From Lonicera japonica (taxonomy: Eukaryota > Streptophyta > Magnoliopsida > Dipsacales > Caprifoliaceae): DNA of 64,000 bases. Within the stretch, counting starts at the first letter, position 1. Each line of letters starts with the position of its first letter. A program made the translations under genes and the position numbers. The notes beneath the pieces were generated by a model. The model was given only the letters and a program-made list of their open reading frames with translations. It had not been told where the DNA came from and did not search any database. The DNA lies in contig CM038470.1 of NCBI GenBank assembly GCA_021464415.1, forward strand, positions 12,350,394-12,414,393, in the 5' to 3' direction. Shown here in pieces: positions 27,701 to 38,997 of this stretch.

Positions 27701-30429
27701 ACTTATTAAATATTGAGATCTCTTTATTATTTGGTACCAATGCATCTTCGTGGCCTTATGTAGTCTCTTCAGGGACTTGCATATTTTTCAAGGCAATGGC
27801 CTCTTTTGGGGCCTTAAAGAAAGTGAATTTTCTCATGACATTTTCTTGAGTGAAATGGAGAACCTCTTCAAAAGTGTTCTTAGGGCATGATCCACATAGA
27901 CTTCCTCTTCTAGGGAGCTGAACCTTTGGAGCCTATAAGTCTATCACGCTTTTGACGTGGTACAGATTCATTAATTGTCATATTTTGAAGTTGTCCTGTA
28001 TGGACACTAATTATGGCATGTGCATTTATAGTTAACACATGTAACTTTGTTGCATTTTACTGCATTATTAAATCAATTGGTAATGTGTTTATAATTTTTT
28101 GCAAAACACTATTCTCCGTACCTTCTCACATTGTGATGTACGTGAGTCTAGATGAGACATAGTGAGATTGTTCTACTATAATTCTCGTCGTTCTTTAAGA
28201 ACGGATAGTTCTACATGAACTTTCTTATCTCACCCTAACGGTGGGAATACTTTTTCATCAAAGTGAGAATCTGCAAGACATGCAATAAACACATCTTCTT
28301 TCATTGGTTTTAAATACGGGATAAATGAAAATGAATCAAAGCATATATGAATAAAATAACTAACTTTACGCAAATTAGATTTAGTAGTCGTGTTTTCAAA
28401 AACGCATGATAAGCTTGTAGTTAAAATAATAAAAAATTAAGTCCTAAATAATGTTTCATAATGTTGGCGAATAAAGTTGCAAAAATAATATATATTAGAA
28501 TGAAAAAAAAAAACTAATATATCAATAGATTCCTATAGTTTTGGAGGATTTACAGAGGCACAAATTTTGTCTTGCATTTTTTCAAGAAAAAAAAAATCAA
28601 TTCATGAAAAATTTAAATAAAATAATTTAATAACAAATTTACATTTGCAAATATAGGATTAAAAAAAATACGCATTTAGTATAATAAACTCTTAATTTGT
28701 CAAATGGTACCCTTATGAGTTGTTTATTATTTTTCTTAATGTGATAGTTCTAAGATACCCTCTAATCATGCAAAGAGTTGGGATTTTTTGGATCACATCA
28801 TTTTTAGACTTTTAGCTCGGCTTGAGCTCCTGACTCATAATGAATTGTGATTCAACATTAAAAAGTATTATATAATAGGGACTCGATGAGAAAACGCTTA
28901 GTTTTTCTAGTGGGAGCTTCTAGTTCCTAACACTAGTAATGATGCACAATATTATGCAATAGAGAACCAAGGAGAAAGTAATAATGATTCTAGTGTGAGC
29001 TTCTGGCTCCCAACACTAGTTAATAATGCATAGTAAATTCATTGTTATATTCACTATTTATTTTAATATGATACTTATTAAAGTTGGGCAAGTTTCTTCG
29101 AGAACTGCTTGATAATAATAATCTTTAATAAATATGTTAGTGCTATTTGGTAACATTATATAGGCTATTCTGGAGCTTTAATCTTTTGTATAAGTCCGGC
29201 TATAGTGGATACATTGTGTATATTAAGCATCGATTCGTTGAAAAACTTATGGTTTTTTAATAGTAGCATATGATATGACACCATCTGAAAAGTGTATTAT
29301 GCAATCCATAATTCATACATAAGTTAGGTCTTCTGGACCTAGATTAGTTTTGGTCTCAACTTCTCATCAAAAGTCTCTTCATAAAAATGAGTGCAATCAT
29401 CAACTTCATAAAAACAATTCCAATTACATGATATGAATTAAATATATACTCATCAAGATCTCCCCATTCAGTATGAGCATTTTCACATTATTAATAAATG
29501 TCTTGTATTTAACTACCACATATTTTGATACACGGTTATGATTTAGGGTCCGACGTTTCTTAATAAATCACTTCAGGTGGTTCTTGAATTTTATAATAAT
29601 TTTTTTTCTACTTCTGCGGGGGCAGCTACTATGTTTACCTTTAGTAGAGAAAAACTATTATCCATCTCTTCTGGGGGGAATTGTTGCACCTATTTTCTTG
29701 ACCTCTATTTTGATAAGAGATGGATCTTTCTTCAAGAATTATCTTAGAACTAATTATTCTAAAATTATAATCTCGTTAATATTTGGTTATTATACTATGA
29801 TATAAGGAAACAACCAACTTGCCTAAATCACTTGTAAAATAATAATCTTGATAATTCTACTTCCGGAGCATATTCAAGGCATAATAGATAGGGAGTTTTT
29901 AATACTGCTGCTTCATGAGCAAAGTATCGAAAATAAAATAGTTATACTGAGTCATCGTCACATATTCAATCTATTTATTACGAGTGTTGACATGACGACC
30001 ATATTCTGGTGGTCATTCTCATCTTTTAGGGATTGCCAAAGATCTAATAAATCTTTCTTAAGTATGTTTAAATTGATAACGTAGAAAGTTGAGAGTTGAT
30101 ACTTTGTCTTATGAGACTTTAGGCTTATAAGAAATAATGAATAACATGTTCTTGATTAAAATAATATATGAAACTTCGAGTTCATAAGAAATAATAAAAC
30201 TTTTGGTTTTTTATAAAAAAAAACCTTTGGGCCTAAAAAATTCTGACCTTATATGTTGATCTATTATGTTTGTAATAATTTATTTTACTACTTTGAGCAA
30301 TTATAGATAAGTGGTAGAATAAAAGGATTATTAAGTTCAAATAATAAATAATATAATGGCACGCTTATATATAAAGTTATATATAATTTTAATTAAATAA
30401 GAATTTAATAGTTATATGGGACTTCAGGC

Positions 30430-31080
30430 CCAAATTTAGGTTATCAAATTCACGTGACTTTAATTCAATATCCTCTTATACCAAAATTTCAGATTTAATT
30501 ATTGATGCATATTGTTATTGGAGTTTCAGGTCCAAATTTATGACTATGGAGCTTCAGGTCCAAATTATGACTACAAAACTTCAAATCTAAAATAATTATT
30601 ATGGAACTCCAGGTCCAAAATAATCATTACGAAACCTCAGGTCCAAATTTAGAGAACTTTAGATCTTTAAATAAAATAAAAGCTTTTTACTACAACTATA
30701 AATCATAGATCTTTAGGTCCAAAATAATGAATAGGAAAGTTTAAGTCCCAAATATAATTATGGATCTTCGGGTTCATAAAAATAAATAGGGAACTTCAAG
30801 TCTGAAATATAAATTATAGATCTTCGGGTCTATAATAATGATTAGGGAACTTTAGGTTCCAAATATAAATTATGAATTTTTAGGTCCATAATAATGAATA
30901 GGGAACTTCTGGTACCAAATATAAATTATGAATCTTTGGTTCCAAAATAATGAATAAGGAACCTCAGGTCCCTAAATACAAATCGTGGAACTTTTGGTCC
31001 AAGATAATAATGATTATGAATTTTAAATTACAAAAGTATAAATTATGGAACTTCATGTCGAGATTATTAATAAAATAGAA
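30430..31080 (-). repeat. Degenerate minisatellite in the Copia leader
   Basis: On the + strand the phrase GGAACTTCAGGTCCAAA-AATA with an AT spacer recurs roughly every 28-60 bases, more than 15 times with drift (for example near 30520, 30555, 30605, 30635, 30790, 30905, 30960). On the element's own strand it reads GGACCTGAAGTTCC. It lies between primer site and gag, where the RNA leader and packaging signals would be. Confidence 0.8.
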
Positions 31081-31344
31081 TATTTAAAATTTATAACAAT
31101 AATAAAAGATAACACAACATAAATCGTAATATTATGAAAGAAAAGAAAATCATATATTTGACCTGTATGAAGAAATTACGATATTTGATTTTGAGCTGGC
31201 CTCCAAGAAGAAGAAAGATAAATTTTAAACTATAGTGGTATGCTTTCGCATGACCGGCCTTTAAGAAGAAGGAAAAAAAATTAAATATGATGGTCTGCTT
31301 TCATAATGCCTCCAGTTAACTGTAAAGCAGTCATGCTGATAACG

Positions 31345-31595
31345 TGTTAAAATAATAAAGAAAGAAAGAAGAGAATAAGATAAATTTTCTTATTCAACCC
31401 ATATTTAATATGGGTAGGGGTTAACTCTATTTATATTAAGAGCTAACCTCTTTACTTTTCTACAAAATCAATGCGGGGCAAATTATAATATATATACGAC
31501 GAGGTAATCTTTCATTCATACCACAATTTCAATGTGAGACAAATTATATCTTTAAATATAACATATAAACATCCACATATCAATACTTTACAACA
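31345..31595 (-). repeat. 5' LTR of the 6-kb Copia element (right on + strand)
   Basis: It is 251 bp with TG...CA ends. It abuts the primer-binding-type sequence on its left, and the target duplication TGCAC follows at 31596-31600. Confidence 0.88.
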
Positions 31596-31756
31596 TGCAC
31601 TTCGTAGTTCAAAAATTGATTAAACAAGATTGGAGTCATCCATATTAGATCTGGCAAGCCAAAAATATCAATTGTTTTAAGTGAATGTATGCTAAGAACT
31701 TTATAACAGATATTATACTATTCAATTTTACTCAATAGAAACTTGGATATTAGGTA

Positions 31757-32112
31757 CTTGTTTGGTTGAGATTTTAAAACATGTTTTTTAAATAAGTTTT
31801 TGAAAAGTGTGAAAGTAGGTTGAAAAGTTAATTTAATTTGTGTTGGAGTTTTTTTCAACCAATTCAAAAAAACTCATGAAAAAAATTCAAAAAATTGCCA
31901 CAATGGATCTTATTTTATAGATCTCGATGAGTAGGTTTCAAATATATATATATTTTTAACCAATTCCGATTTTTGAATTTAAAGTTATGGTGTTTTAAAA
32001 AATTTATGAAAGAGAAAGAAATAAGAAGTGAATTTTAAGAAATGTCAAGTAAAGTTGATTTTTTAGTAGAAATTTTAAAAACTTGATTTTAAAATCTCAA
32101 CTAAACACCACC
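31757..32112. mobile_element. MITE, ~356 bp, GTTTGGT/ACCAAAC type
   Basis: The left end CTTGTTTGGTTGAGATTTTA and the right end TAAAATCTCAACTAAACACC are inverted complements. The inner block (TGCCACAATGGATCTTATTT, GTTTCAAATATATA) is shared with the element near 15947-16224. Non-coding. Confidence 0.7.
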
Positions 32113-32925
32113 GATGTTTGTACTTTAAATTTGCGAAAGAACGTTTAAAAGATTTGAAAATATTTTGCAGGCTTTATGCCATGGTGCCAAGAGAAATGTT
32201 TTGCGGTGTAAAAGATGCTACATTTGAGTTATATAAAGATACATAAATAATTAATTTAAAGATAACTATGACGTTGCTACTGCATCTTATAAAGGATTTT
32301 ATTACAATTAAATAATTTGTAATTGTAGTACTAGCACTTTGACATTGTGAACCAAAGCAATCAACATTCACAATTCAATGTGAAATTGTACCTTTCTAGA
32401 TTTTCCTTTTTGAACATTACAATTATAGGTTGAAAGATGTTAGTTCTTACATCTATGCTAATCGTTGGATTTTTTTTTTCGCCATTTGTTATTGTTACCT
32501 AAAGCACTTGCTGGACTTCGATAATTTATGTTTCTTTGATGCAACTAATTTGTACCATCTTTCTTTATACTATTGGTTTTTACAATGTATCTTTCGTAAA
32601 CTCACTGTTCTTTAAACTTCTCATATCTCGCACAGGTTAGCAAACTAGTTTAATCGTAAAAACGAGGGTAAAGATAAAATTAGGGAGTTAAAGAGTAATT
32701 TAAAATAGAGTTGTTTTTTGTTTCAGTTGAAATAACAATTAGGAAACTTAAACCGAAACCTAATTTGAAAATTCGATTTCGGTTTCTAAATCTTTCAAAT
32801 CCAAACCCGAACCAAAATTTTCAATTTGGTTTCGGTTCGATTCCAAAGAGTCTATTTTTTTACTAGACTTTATAAATTTTAAGAAAAGAAAATTAAATAG
32901 TAAAATAATATTATTTTGTTTTGCA
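32113..32925. other. Non-coding stretch between MITEs
   Basis: I see no gene. A GAAACCGAAACC-rich patch at 32745-32870 resembles the subterminal sequence of the adjacent hAT-type MITE and may be a fragment of a related copy. Confidence 0.4.
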
Positions 32926-32933
32926 GTGTTACT

Positions 32934-33624
32934 TAGGGGTGTTTTCGGTTTCGGTAGAGGTAGAGATTGATGTACCCCAAACCCTCCCCGAATTTTATAG
33001 TTCGGTTTCGATTTTCGTCCTTATGGAACCCAAACCCTCTCTAAATAATTTGGTTTCGGTTCGATTCAGTCTTATTCGGTTGTTTCTTGTATTGTTGAAA
33101 CTTTAGTTAAAAGCTACACTAAAAATCAAGAAACGACACTAAAAGGCACTACAAAACTTGTGTTCCCTACTGTATATTAATCCTCCTAATATGGAAGCTA
33201 ATTAAATTGACTTTCATTGATGAGACTTCTATGATAACAACATAGATCGATTCACTTAAAAGGCACTACAAAAGAAATATATAATGTTACATATATTTAT
33301 TTTAATAATTACTTTAAGTAATTATCTATAAATGTAAATAATCCATAGGCATAAGTCATTTATAACATAAATGATTTAAATCAGCTTTATTTTTTTTCTC
33401 AACATGTTGTAAGACAACTTAAGTAATTACCTTAAGTAAGCAAAAAAAAAATAAAAAAACAATTGGTTTTTTGGGTCCAATTCGGGTACCTCAAACCCCA
33501 AACCCATACCGACCCCAATCGATCGGTTTCGGTTTCGGTTTCTTTTCTAGTTCAGAAAATTTCGGATCACAACGGATCTGTTTGGTTCGTTCGTTCGGTT
33601 TTCGGATTTCTGACAACACCCCTA
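32934..33624. mobile_element. hAT-type MITE, 691 bp, perfect 8-bp target duplication
   Basis: The terminal inverted repeats are TAGGGGTGTT (32934) and AACACCCCTA (ending 33624). The identical octamer GTGTTACT flanks both sides (32926-32933 and 33625-33632). The subterminal regions are rich in GGTTTCGGTTTCGG. It has no coding capacity. The intact duplication makes the boundaries firm. Confidence 0.92.
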
Positions 33625-34084
33625 GTGTTACTGTGTGTTATTCATGCCGGATTTGAATCTCAATGCATTTCTAAGTTACTTTTCTTTGTTGTTTAATTCA
33701 GATGAACCCCACTAGTAGCTCCAATCCATGAACTTCCACAACTGAGTCAAAGACAATCCAAAGATCATAACAAACAAACCAGAGGGATCTCCATAACTTA
33801 AATCATAAGTGATGAAACAACCAAATCATCAGATCTAATTTTGAACTCTTTTTTAATTTCCTTTTTCAACCCCAATCATCTACATTCCGCCAACAATTCC
33901 CCCATACCCTAACTTTCCCTATAGGCTCATTTCACCATTACACCTAAGCCCCCTCAAGACTCGACCACAATCAGTTCGCTAAACCACCCAAAACCCAATT
34001 CTGTCATATATGCGAGATTCGGAAACATAGCAAAAATAGATGAGATACGGTTTCTTGAAATGGTTTGGGGCTTAACTAATAGCC

Positions 34085-34365
34085 AATAGCCTTTCTTGTG
34101 TGTAGTCTGGCCTGGGTCCACACGTGGCTCGAGCAGTTGCTTGATGGGTTCATAGAGGGATTGGGCGGAAGGGATCATATATTGAATTGGGCACCACAGC
34201 AAGAAGTGCTGGTGCATTAGGCAATAGAGGGGGTTCCGGATGTACGGTGGATAAAAATCTAATCTGGAGGATATTCGTGAAAAGGGTACCAATGATTTGT
34301 TCGCCGTGTGTTGGCGATCTGCCAGTGAAGACGAGGTATTTGAGTGATGGAGAACTCACTTCCCT
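34085..34365 (+). pseudogene. Fragment of an unrelated UDP-glycosyltransferase (UGT76-like PSPG box)
   Basis: The + strand translation, with frame slips and stops, gives DGFIEGLGGRDHILNWAPQQ followed by EVLVH, then a disturbed GWNS-LES stretch, then KGVPMICSPCVGD and KTRYLSD. This is the PSPG donor box of a UGT, but the WAPQQ and CSPCVGDQ-type spelling differs from the WAPQEE...CWPYFxDQ of the minus-strand cluster genes and is closer to UGT76-type enzymes. No start, N-terminal half or intact frame is present. It lies 0.4 kb downstream of UGT-A on the other strand. Confidence 0.72.
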
Positions 34366-34769
34366 ATTTTAAGGGCAAGCTCGCTGCTTCTTTTTTTATA
34401 TTGTCGCTGAAATTATCAATATGTATTCCTACAAATTTGAAAATCACGAACAAAAATTATACAGAAGCATCTAAGATGACAAACAATCTTCAGTTTCCAA
34501 GTGTAACAAGAATATAGGCAATAAAGTGATATTAATATATTATTGAACAAAAACTTTTTTGCATTAAGTGAGGCATCAAAGTCGTCCTCGTAATACAACT
34601 TCCTCGATCACAATATTTGTTAACTATTGAATCTGGATACGATGTCTATTCATAATGTATCAATATGTTACACAAGTCCTTCGAGAAAGTGTTCCCATAG
34701 ATGATATTATTCCAAATTGCGCAACACGTGTAAGTTCAACTCATGACACCTATGTTCATCTACCTTTTG
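34366..34769. other. 3' flank of UGT-A
   Basis: AT-rich sequence with no gene seen. It should contain the UGT-A 3' UTR and polyadenylation signals (minus strand), which I could not place with confidence. Confidence 0.4.
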
Positions 34770-37700
34770 CTAAGAGGAAGATGGAGAACTCATCAGTTGA
34801 ATATCCTTAATCAAACGCTCCAAATTACAATAAGACGATCCACCTTCACTCAAACACCTCTTCGCCATAATAGCCATCCGATCAGCTGATCTCCTAAAAT
34901 CATCTTTCCTCTCCACCATCAGATCATTCACCATTTTCTCGACTATAACCCGATCACAAGTATCCTTCATATCCAAACCTAACTTCCAAACCTCGCCCAC
35001 AAACCTACTATTCACTTGTTGGTCCAAAAAGTAAGGCCAACAAATCATTGGGACCCCCTCAAACACGCTCTCCAAAGTAGAATTCCATCCACTGTGGGTC
35101 CAGAACCCACCCACAGCTGGGTGGGCCAGCACCTCCTCCTGCGGGGCCCAACCCACTATATACCCCCTCTCCTTAGTACCCTCTTTAAGCTCCCCCGGAA
35201 TCTGACTCTCCCAATCATATCCGGAAATAGAATCCGGCCGGATGACCCACAAAAACCGGGTCCCACTATTGACCAAACCATACCAAAACTCAAGCAATTG
35301 GTCCTTTGTCACTACCGCGAGACTCCCAAAGCTAACATAGATCACGGATTTGGATGGCTGTGATTCGAGCCACGTTATGCAGGTCATGTCTTCCTGCCAC
35401 AAACTGTTTGAAGATGAGGCCAAGGACGGCGTCATTTCTAGTGACAACCTGGTTTTCAGGTGGGAATGAAGAGGTCCGATTGTGTATAGATTAGGGCAGA
35501 GAGTGCGAATTTGAGAGAGAATTGGACCTTCAAGTTCTTCAAATGTGTTGAGAATTAGACCGTAAGCTCTTCTGTTTTCATCCCTCTCAGTCTTGTACAA
35601 TTGAAGGCTCGGATCCGAGAGGTCACCAGAGCGGCAGAAGCTTGGAAGATCCCTTCGCCGGAGAAAGTCCGCAGTGCCTGGTACACTCGTTATTGCTTTG
35701 TCCAAATCAGTACCTGAAGAGATCCAAGATAACAATTAAAGTTCTGTTTCATAATTGTTTGGATTCTAGGAAAATTGTAGGCGTGTCCCAGCGGTTCCAA
35801 ACGTGCAGTACTGCAGTGGTTCCAAACCAATATATATTTACTAGAATCCATCGTCCAATCCAATCCAACTATGTTCGATCGAAAATCCAGTCCAATCCAA
35901 ACCAATTTCAGGTATTCAAAACCAATGCTTGTTTAATATACAAATTACTTGACTTACTCTTTATATTTTGAAAAAGTAAGAAAAAATTGAACTTCAAGTT
36001 TCAACAAATATCTCTTACCCTATGTTTGGGGGTTTCAATTTGGAGAGAAAATGAGAGAAAGTTTATCTGTTCTTTTGTTTGGGTGTTTCTTTACAGAGAG
36101 AATACGAGAGAAATGGAGAGAAAATTAATTAAAACTTCCTCTCCAAATTGGAGAGAATCGGAGAGAAGAGAGATTTTTTTCCCTTTCTTTTGTCTGATTA
36201 ATACTTTCTCTTCTTTTCTTTTTCTCTCATAACTCCCAAACACAGCGCAAGAATCCAAACACGCAACAATACAAAGACCAAAACAATTTATGTGAAAGTT
36301 GAATTATAGCATGTTATTTTTTTAATCACAACATGCAATTATGTAAACATAAAACCAAAGGTGAATATTAAAAAAATTTAACGCATAATATTGAGTAATT
36401 ATGTTGTGACAGGTCTCGATTTTTAAGTGGAGCTGGATTGGTTGGATTTTTCATTGCTTTCGAGCAGGCGGAACCGAAACTAATCCAATGTTGATAGGTT
36501 TTCTACTTTTTTTCTAAACGATAAATGATAAATGTATTAACTCAAATAACTAAGAGTAGAGAGTCCGATTGTAGGCCAATGCACTCTCTCAGACATCATA
36601 CGGTCTCCATCTCCTGTCTTGATCATTAAATCATTTCAAAAACAATCCAATGGGATAGGCCAGCTTCACCAATCTAAATTAAAATAATATAATTGGATGC
36701 ACAGAAAATTGAACCCATTTTAAGTCATTAACCTGATAAATTATATAACATTGAAATGGAGAAATTATATTAATGAACAAGAAATCCACAAGGGTTACAT
36801 TGTTACTACATACTTCATATTGCAATTGATGAGCATCTATATATATAAAGGAAGCAAGGGAAGAGAGACCTAGATCTAGGGGAGCATAAAAGCATTACAA
36901 GAATGATTATAAGAAATAAAGGGAGTAACATCATAATTGTGATTACATAAATAAAAGGAATAAGGAGCATAGAGAGAGCATCTGAGGAGACAAAGAGCAT
37001 GTGGACATGTGGAGCATCAGTCAAAGGAATAATCAGGAGCATAGAGAGGGATCAGAGGAATCATCTCCTTTAACACCCCCCCTCAAGCTGAAGGAGGCTC
37101 TTAGGGATCCGAAGCTTGGATACGAGAAAATGGAATTTGGTTTTGGTTGTTTGACATGTTTGATGATTGACCGGCAGACGGAACGGCGGTAACGTCGATG
37201 ACGGGAGCCGACGGAACGGCGAGATCCGGTGTAGAATTTCCGGAGGAAATAAAAACTTGATCTGAATACGCGAGCAATACGTATAACAGTTACAAGAAAT
37301 TGAATCAGTTGGTTTGAAGGTCCGGCGAAAGGCGACCCGCCGGAAATATTAAATTGAAGAGACTGAATATATATATATATATTGTGAGCGGTGTGATTGA
37401 TGTGAGGGAATTGGGGTTTTTGGTTCCTTATCAATCGGCATTGTAGAGAGAGAAAGTGAGAGAGTGAGAGTAGGAAGCTCTGCTGAGGTTGCAGTGCTGT
37501 TGTGGAGAGAGAAAAGGAGAAACAGGGGGTTGGGTTATCTGGACGGCGCTGCGAGAGGGCGCGCCGGAGGGATTCGGAGATGCGCGTAATGGCGCGGTTG
37601 TATTTGTTGATGAAGTAGATGCGGCGGAAGAGGCTGGCAGCGAAGCTACCGGAGTTGCAGTCGGAGAAATAGTCGGCGACATCGACAGCAGTCAATCAAT

Positions 37701-38830
37701 GATCAACTGGGTTGCTCTAGATACGAAAATCGAATTGCAGATTTGCAAGAAGTTGTTGGCTGATAGGAGGAAGCGGGGCCTCCACCTCCGGAAGCTGAGA
37801 CGGTGGTGGACTGCGCGGTTGTGGACAGTGGCGGCAGCGCGGTTGGTTTGAAGGTCCGGCGGACGACGATATACATCGCCCGCCGGTGATCGGAAAGACG
37901 TAAGAATCTTACACCTCTGATACCATGATAAATTATATAACATTGAAATGGAGAAATTATATTAATGAACAAGAAATCCACAAGGGTTACATTGTTACTA
38001 CATACTTCATATTGCAATTGATGAGCATCTATATATATAAAGGAAGCAAGGGAAGAGAGACCTAGATCTAGGGGAGCATAAAAGCATTACAAGAATGATT
38101 ATAAGAAATAAAGGGAGTAACATCATAATTGTGATTACATAAATAAAAGGAATAAGGAGCATAGAGAGAGCATCTGAGGAGACAAAGAGCATGTGGACAT
38201 GTGGAGCATCAGTCAAAGGAATAATCAGGAGCATAGAGAGGGATCAGAGGAATCATCTCCTTTAACATAACCATCTAAGCATAAATACAAGTAGCCAAGT
38301 TAATTAATTGAATTCAGAAATACGAAACAAAACTCACCATCGAAAGGAATCTCGCCGGATTCAATGAGTTGAGGAAGACACATGGAAACCCAAAGGCAAC
38401 AAGCACTAATCGTACGCGTATAAATAATCGGAACCCCAATCTCTATCGCAACATCACCACAAAAACCCATAATCCCATCTGCAATAATACAATTTACCGG
38501 CCGCCCCGAACCCAAAAACTCTCTAAGAAGTTGTTTCGTTACGGATCTCAGAGAATCAACGAGTTCCATGAACTGGTCGCCGGAGCGGGGGTGGTTGGCC
38601 GGAAGTCCATCGGAGATGGACCCCAGGCGGAACCCGGGGTATTTTTGGAAGCGGGATTGGATGTCGGAGTAACGGATGAGGCGGCCGTGTATGTGGTCGG
38701 TGACGAGGAAGGTGACGTGGATGCCGGAGAGACAGAGTAGTTCGGTGAGCTTGAACATGGAGTTTACCGGGCCTTGTAAAGGTAGTGGGAAGATTAGCAC
38801 ATGAGCAGCTGGGGGAGTGGAATTTGCCAT
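34770..38830 (-). CDS. UGT-A: UDP-glycosyltransferase, 7-deoxyloganetic acid glucosyltransferase-like, catalytic His replaced by Pro
   Basis: Exon 1 is 38830-38338 and exon 2 is 35713-34770, joined in phase 1 (GATG|GTGAGT ... CTTCAG|GTACTG) to give 478 residues, normal for plant family-1 UGTs. The N-terminal acceptor half starts HVLIFPLPLQGPVNSM; the base His expected after QG is Pro21 (codon CCG). The partner Asp is present (Asp118 in IIADGIMGF). The C-terminal donor half has the PSPG box at about residues 353-396 (GWAPQEEVLAHPAVGG, THSGWNSTLES, final DQQ, a Gln usually linked with UDP-glucose). No signal peptide or membrane segment is evident, so it is cytosolic. The 2.6-kb intron carries a young LTR element and a MITE. 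The in-frame TTG nine bases upstream is not the start; ATG 38830 is. Whether it is catalytic, and on what substrate, is unknown. Confidence 0.93.
36015..36250. mobile_element. Small MITE in the UGT-A intron
   Basis: The ends TATGTTTGGGGGTTT and AACTCCCAAACACAG are imperfect inverted repeats around a GAGAGAAAATGAGAGAAA-type core. It is non-coding and its boundaries are approximate. Confidence 0.55.
36734..37075 (-). repeat. 3' LTR of the intronic LTR element
   Basis: It is 342 bp and I found no difference from 37926-38267. Both contain the same chance 75-codon frame, which confirms the identity over most of the length. Confidence 0.95.
37926..38267 (-). repeat. 5' LTR of the intronic LTR element
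   Basis: It is 342 bp. The primer-binding site TGGTATCAGAGG (minus strand) abuts its inner end at about 37914-37925. Confidence 0.95.
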
Positions 38831-38901
38831 TTTTTCCAAGGTTTGGTTTTTCTAAGCCAATTTCTTGGTTACAGTTTGCAGGAATTGGCAGATTTTGGCA
38901 C

Positions 38902-38908
38902 TATATAG
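38902..38908 (-). promoter_or_regulatory. Candidate TATA box of UGT-A
   Basis: CTATATAG on the minus strand, about 72 bases upstream of ATG 38830, is a plausible position for a TATA box with a short 5' UTR. Confidence 0.4.
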
Positions 38909-38997
38909 ATAATAATTACTCTGGTTGCTTTGTTTGAGCGTCTTTCTTTCTATTCCTGCCCATTTTTGTTGCTCCATCGCGAGAGTAAATTATTTTT

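Larger units (their letters stand above)
25608..31595 (-). mobile_element. Decayed Ty1/Copia LTR retrotransposon, ~6.0 kb
   Basis: Two LTRs (25608-25844 and 31345-31595) are flanked by the identical 5-bp target duplication TGCAC (25603-25607 and 31596-31600). On the minus strand the LTR begins TGTTGTAAAG or TGTTGTAAAA and ends AACA. Next to the right-hand LTR is a primer-binding-type sequence (GTTATCAGCATGACTGC), and next to the left-hand LTR a purine tract (AAGGGGAAG). Pol fragments lie at about 26540-27700. The LTRs differ at many positions, so the insertion is old. The leader end carries a long degenerate minisatellite. Confidence 0.9.
36734..38267 (-). mobile_element. Young non-autonomous LTR retrotransposon (TRIM/LARD-like), 1534 bp, in the UGT-A intron
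   Basis: Two 342-bp LTRs (36734-37075 and 37926-38267) appear identical and are flanked by the 5-bp target duplication TAACC (36729-36733 and 38268-38272). On the minus strand the LTR starts TGTTAAAGGAG and ends TTTATCA. Beside it is the primer-binding site TGGTATCAGAGG (initiator-Met tRNA type), and the polypurine tract GAGGGGGG precedes the other LTR. The 850-bp interior is GC-rich and encodes no gag or pol, so the element must be moved in trans. Its orientation is the same as UGT-A, inside the intron, and the UGT splice sites are untouched. Confidence 0.95.

Noticed and set aside
29584..29805. 73-residue hydrophobic frame
   Set aside because: It lies within the decayed Copia element on the opposite strand and has no recognisable motif.
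33954..34292. 112-residue minus-strand frame
   Set aside because: It is the antisense of the + strand UGT fragment and has no family features of its own.
35016..35363. 115-residue + strand frame; similar ones at 43056-43370, 55194-55601 and 58732-59085
   Set aside because: All are antisense shadows of the UGT exon 2 sequences. Their mutual similarity comes from the UGT paralogy.
36815..37042. 75-residue frame, also found at 38007-38234
   Set aside because: Its double occurrence only reflects the two identical LTRs; hydrophobic low-complexity, not a gene.
37033..37695. 220-residue open frame on the minus strand
   Set aside because: It lies inside the non-autonomous LTR element, runs into the LTR, has low-complexity composition and no domain. 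Chance frame in GC-rich DNA.
38831..38839. Three-residue upstream extension of UGT-A
   Set aside because: It begins with TTG; the ATG at 38830 fits family starts.
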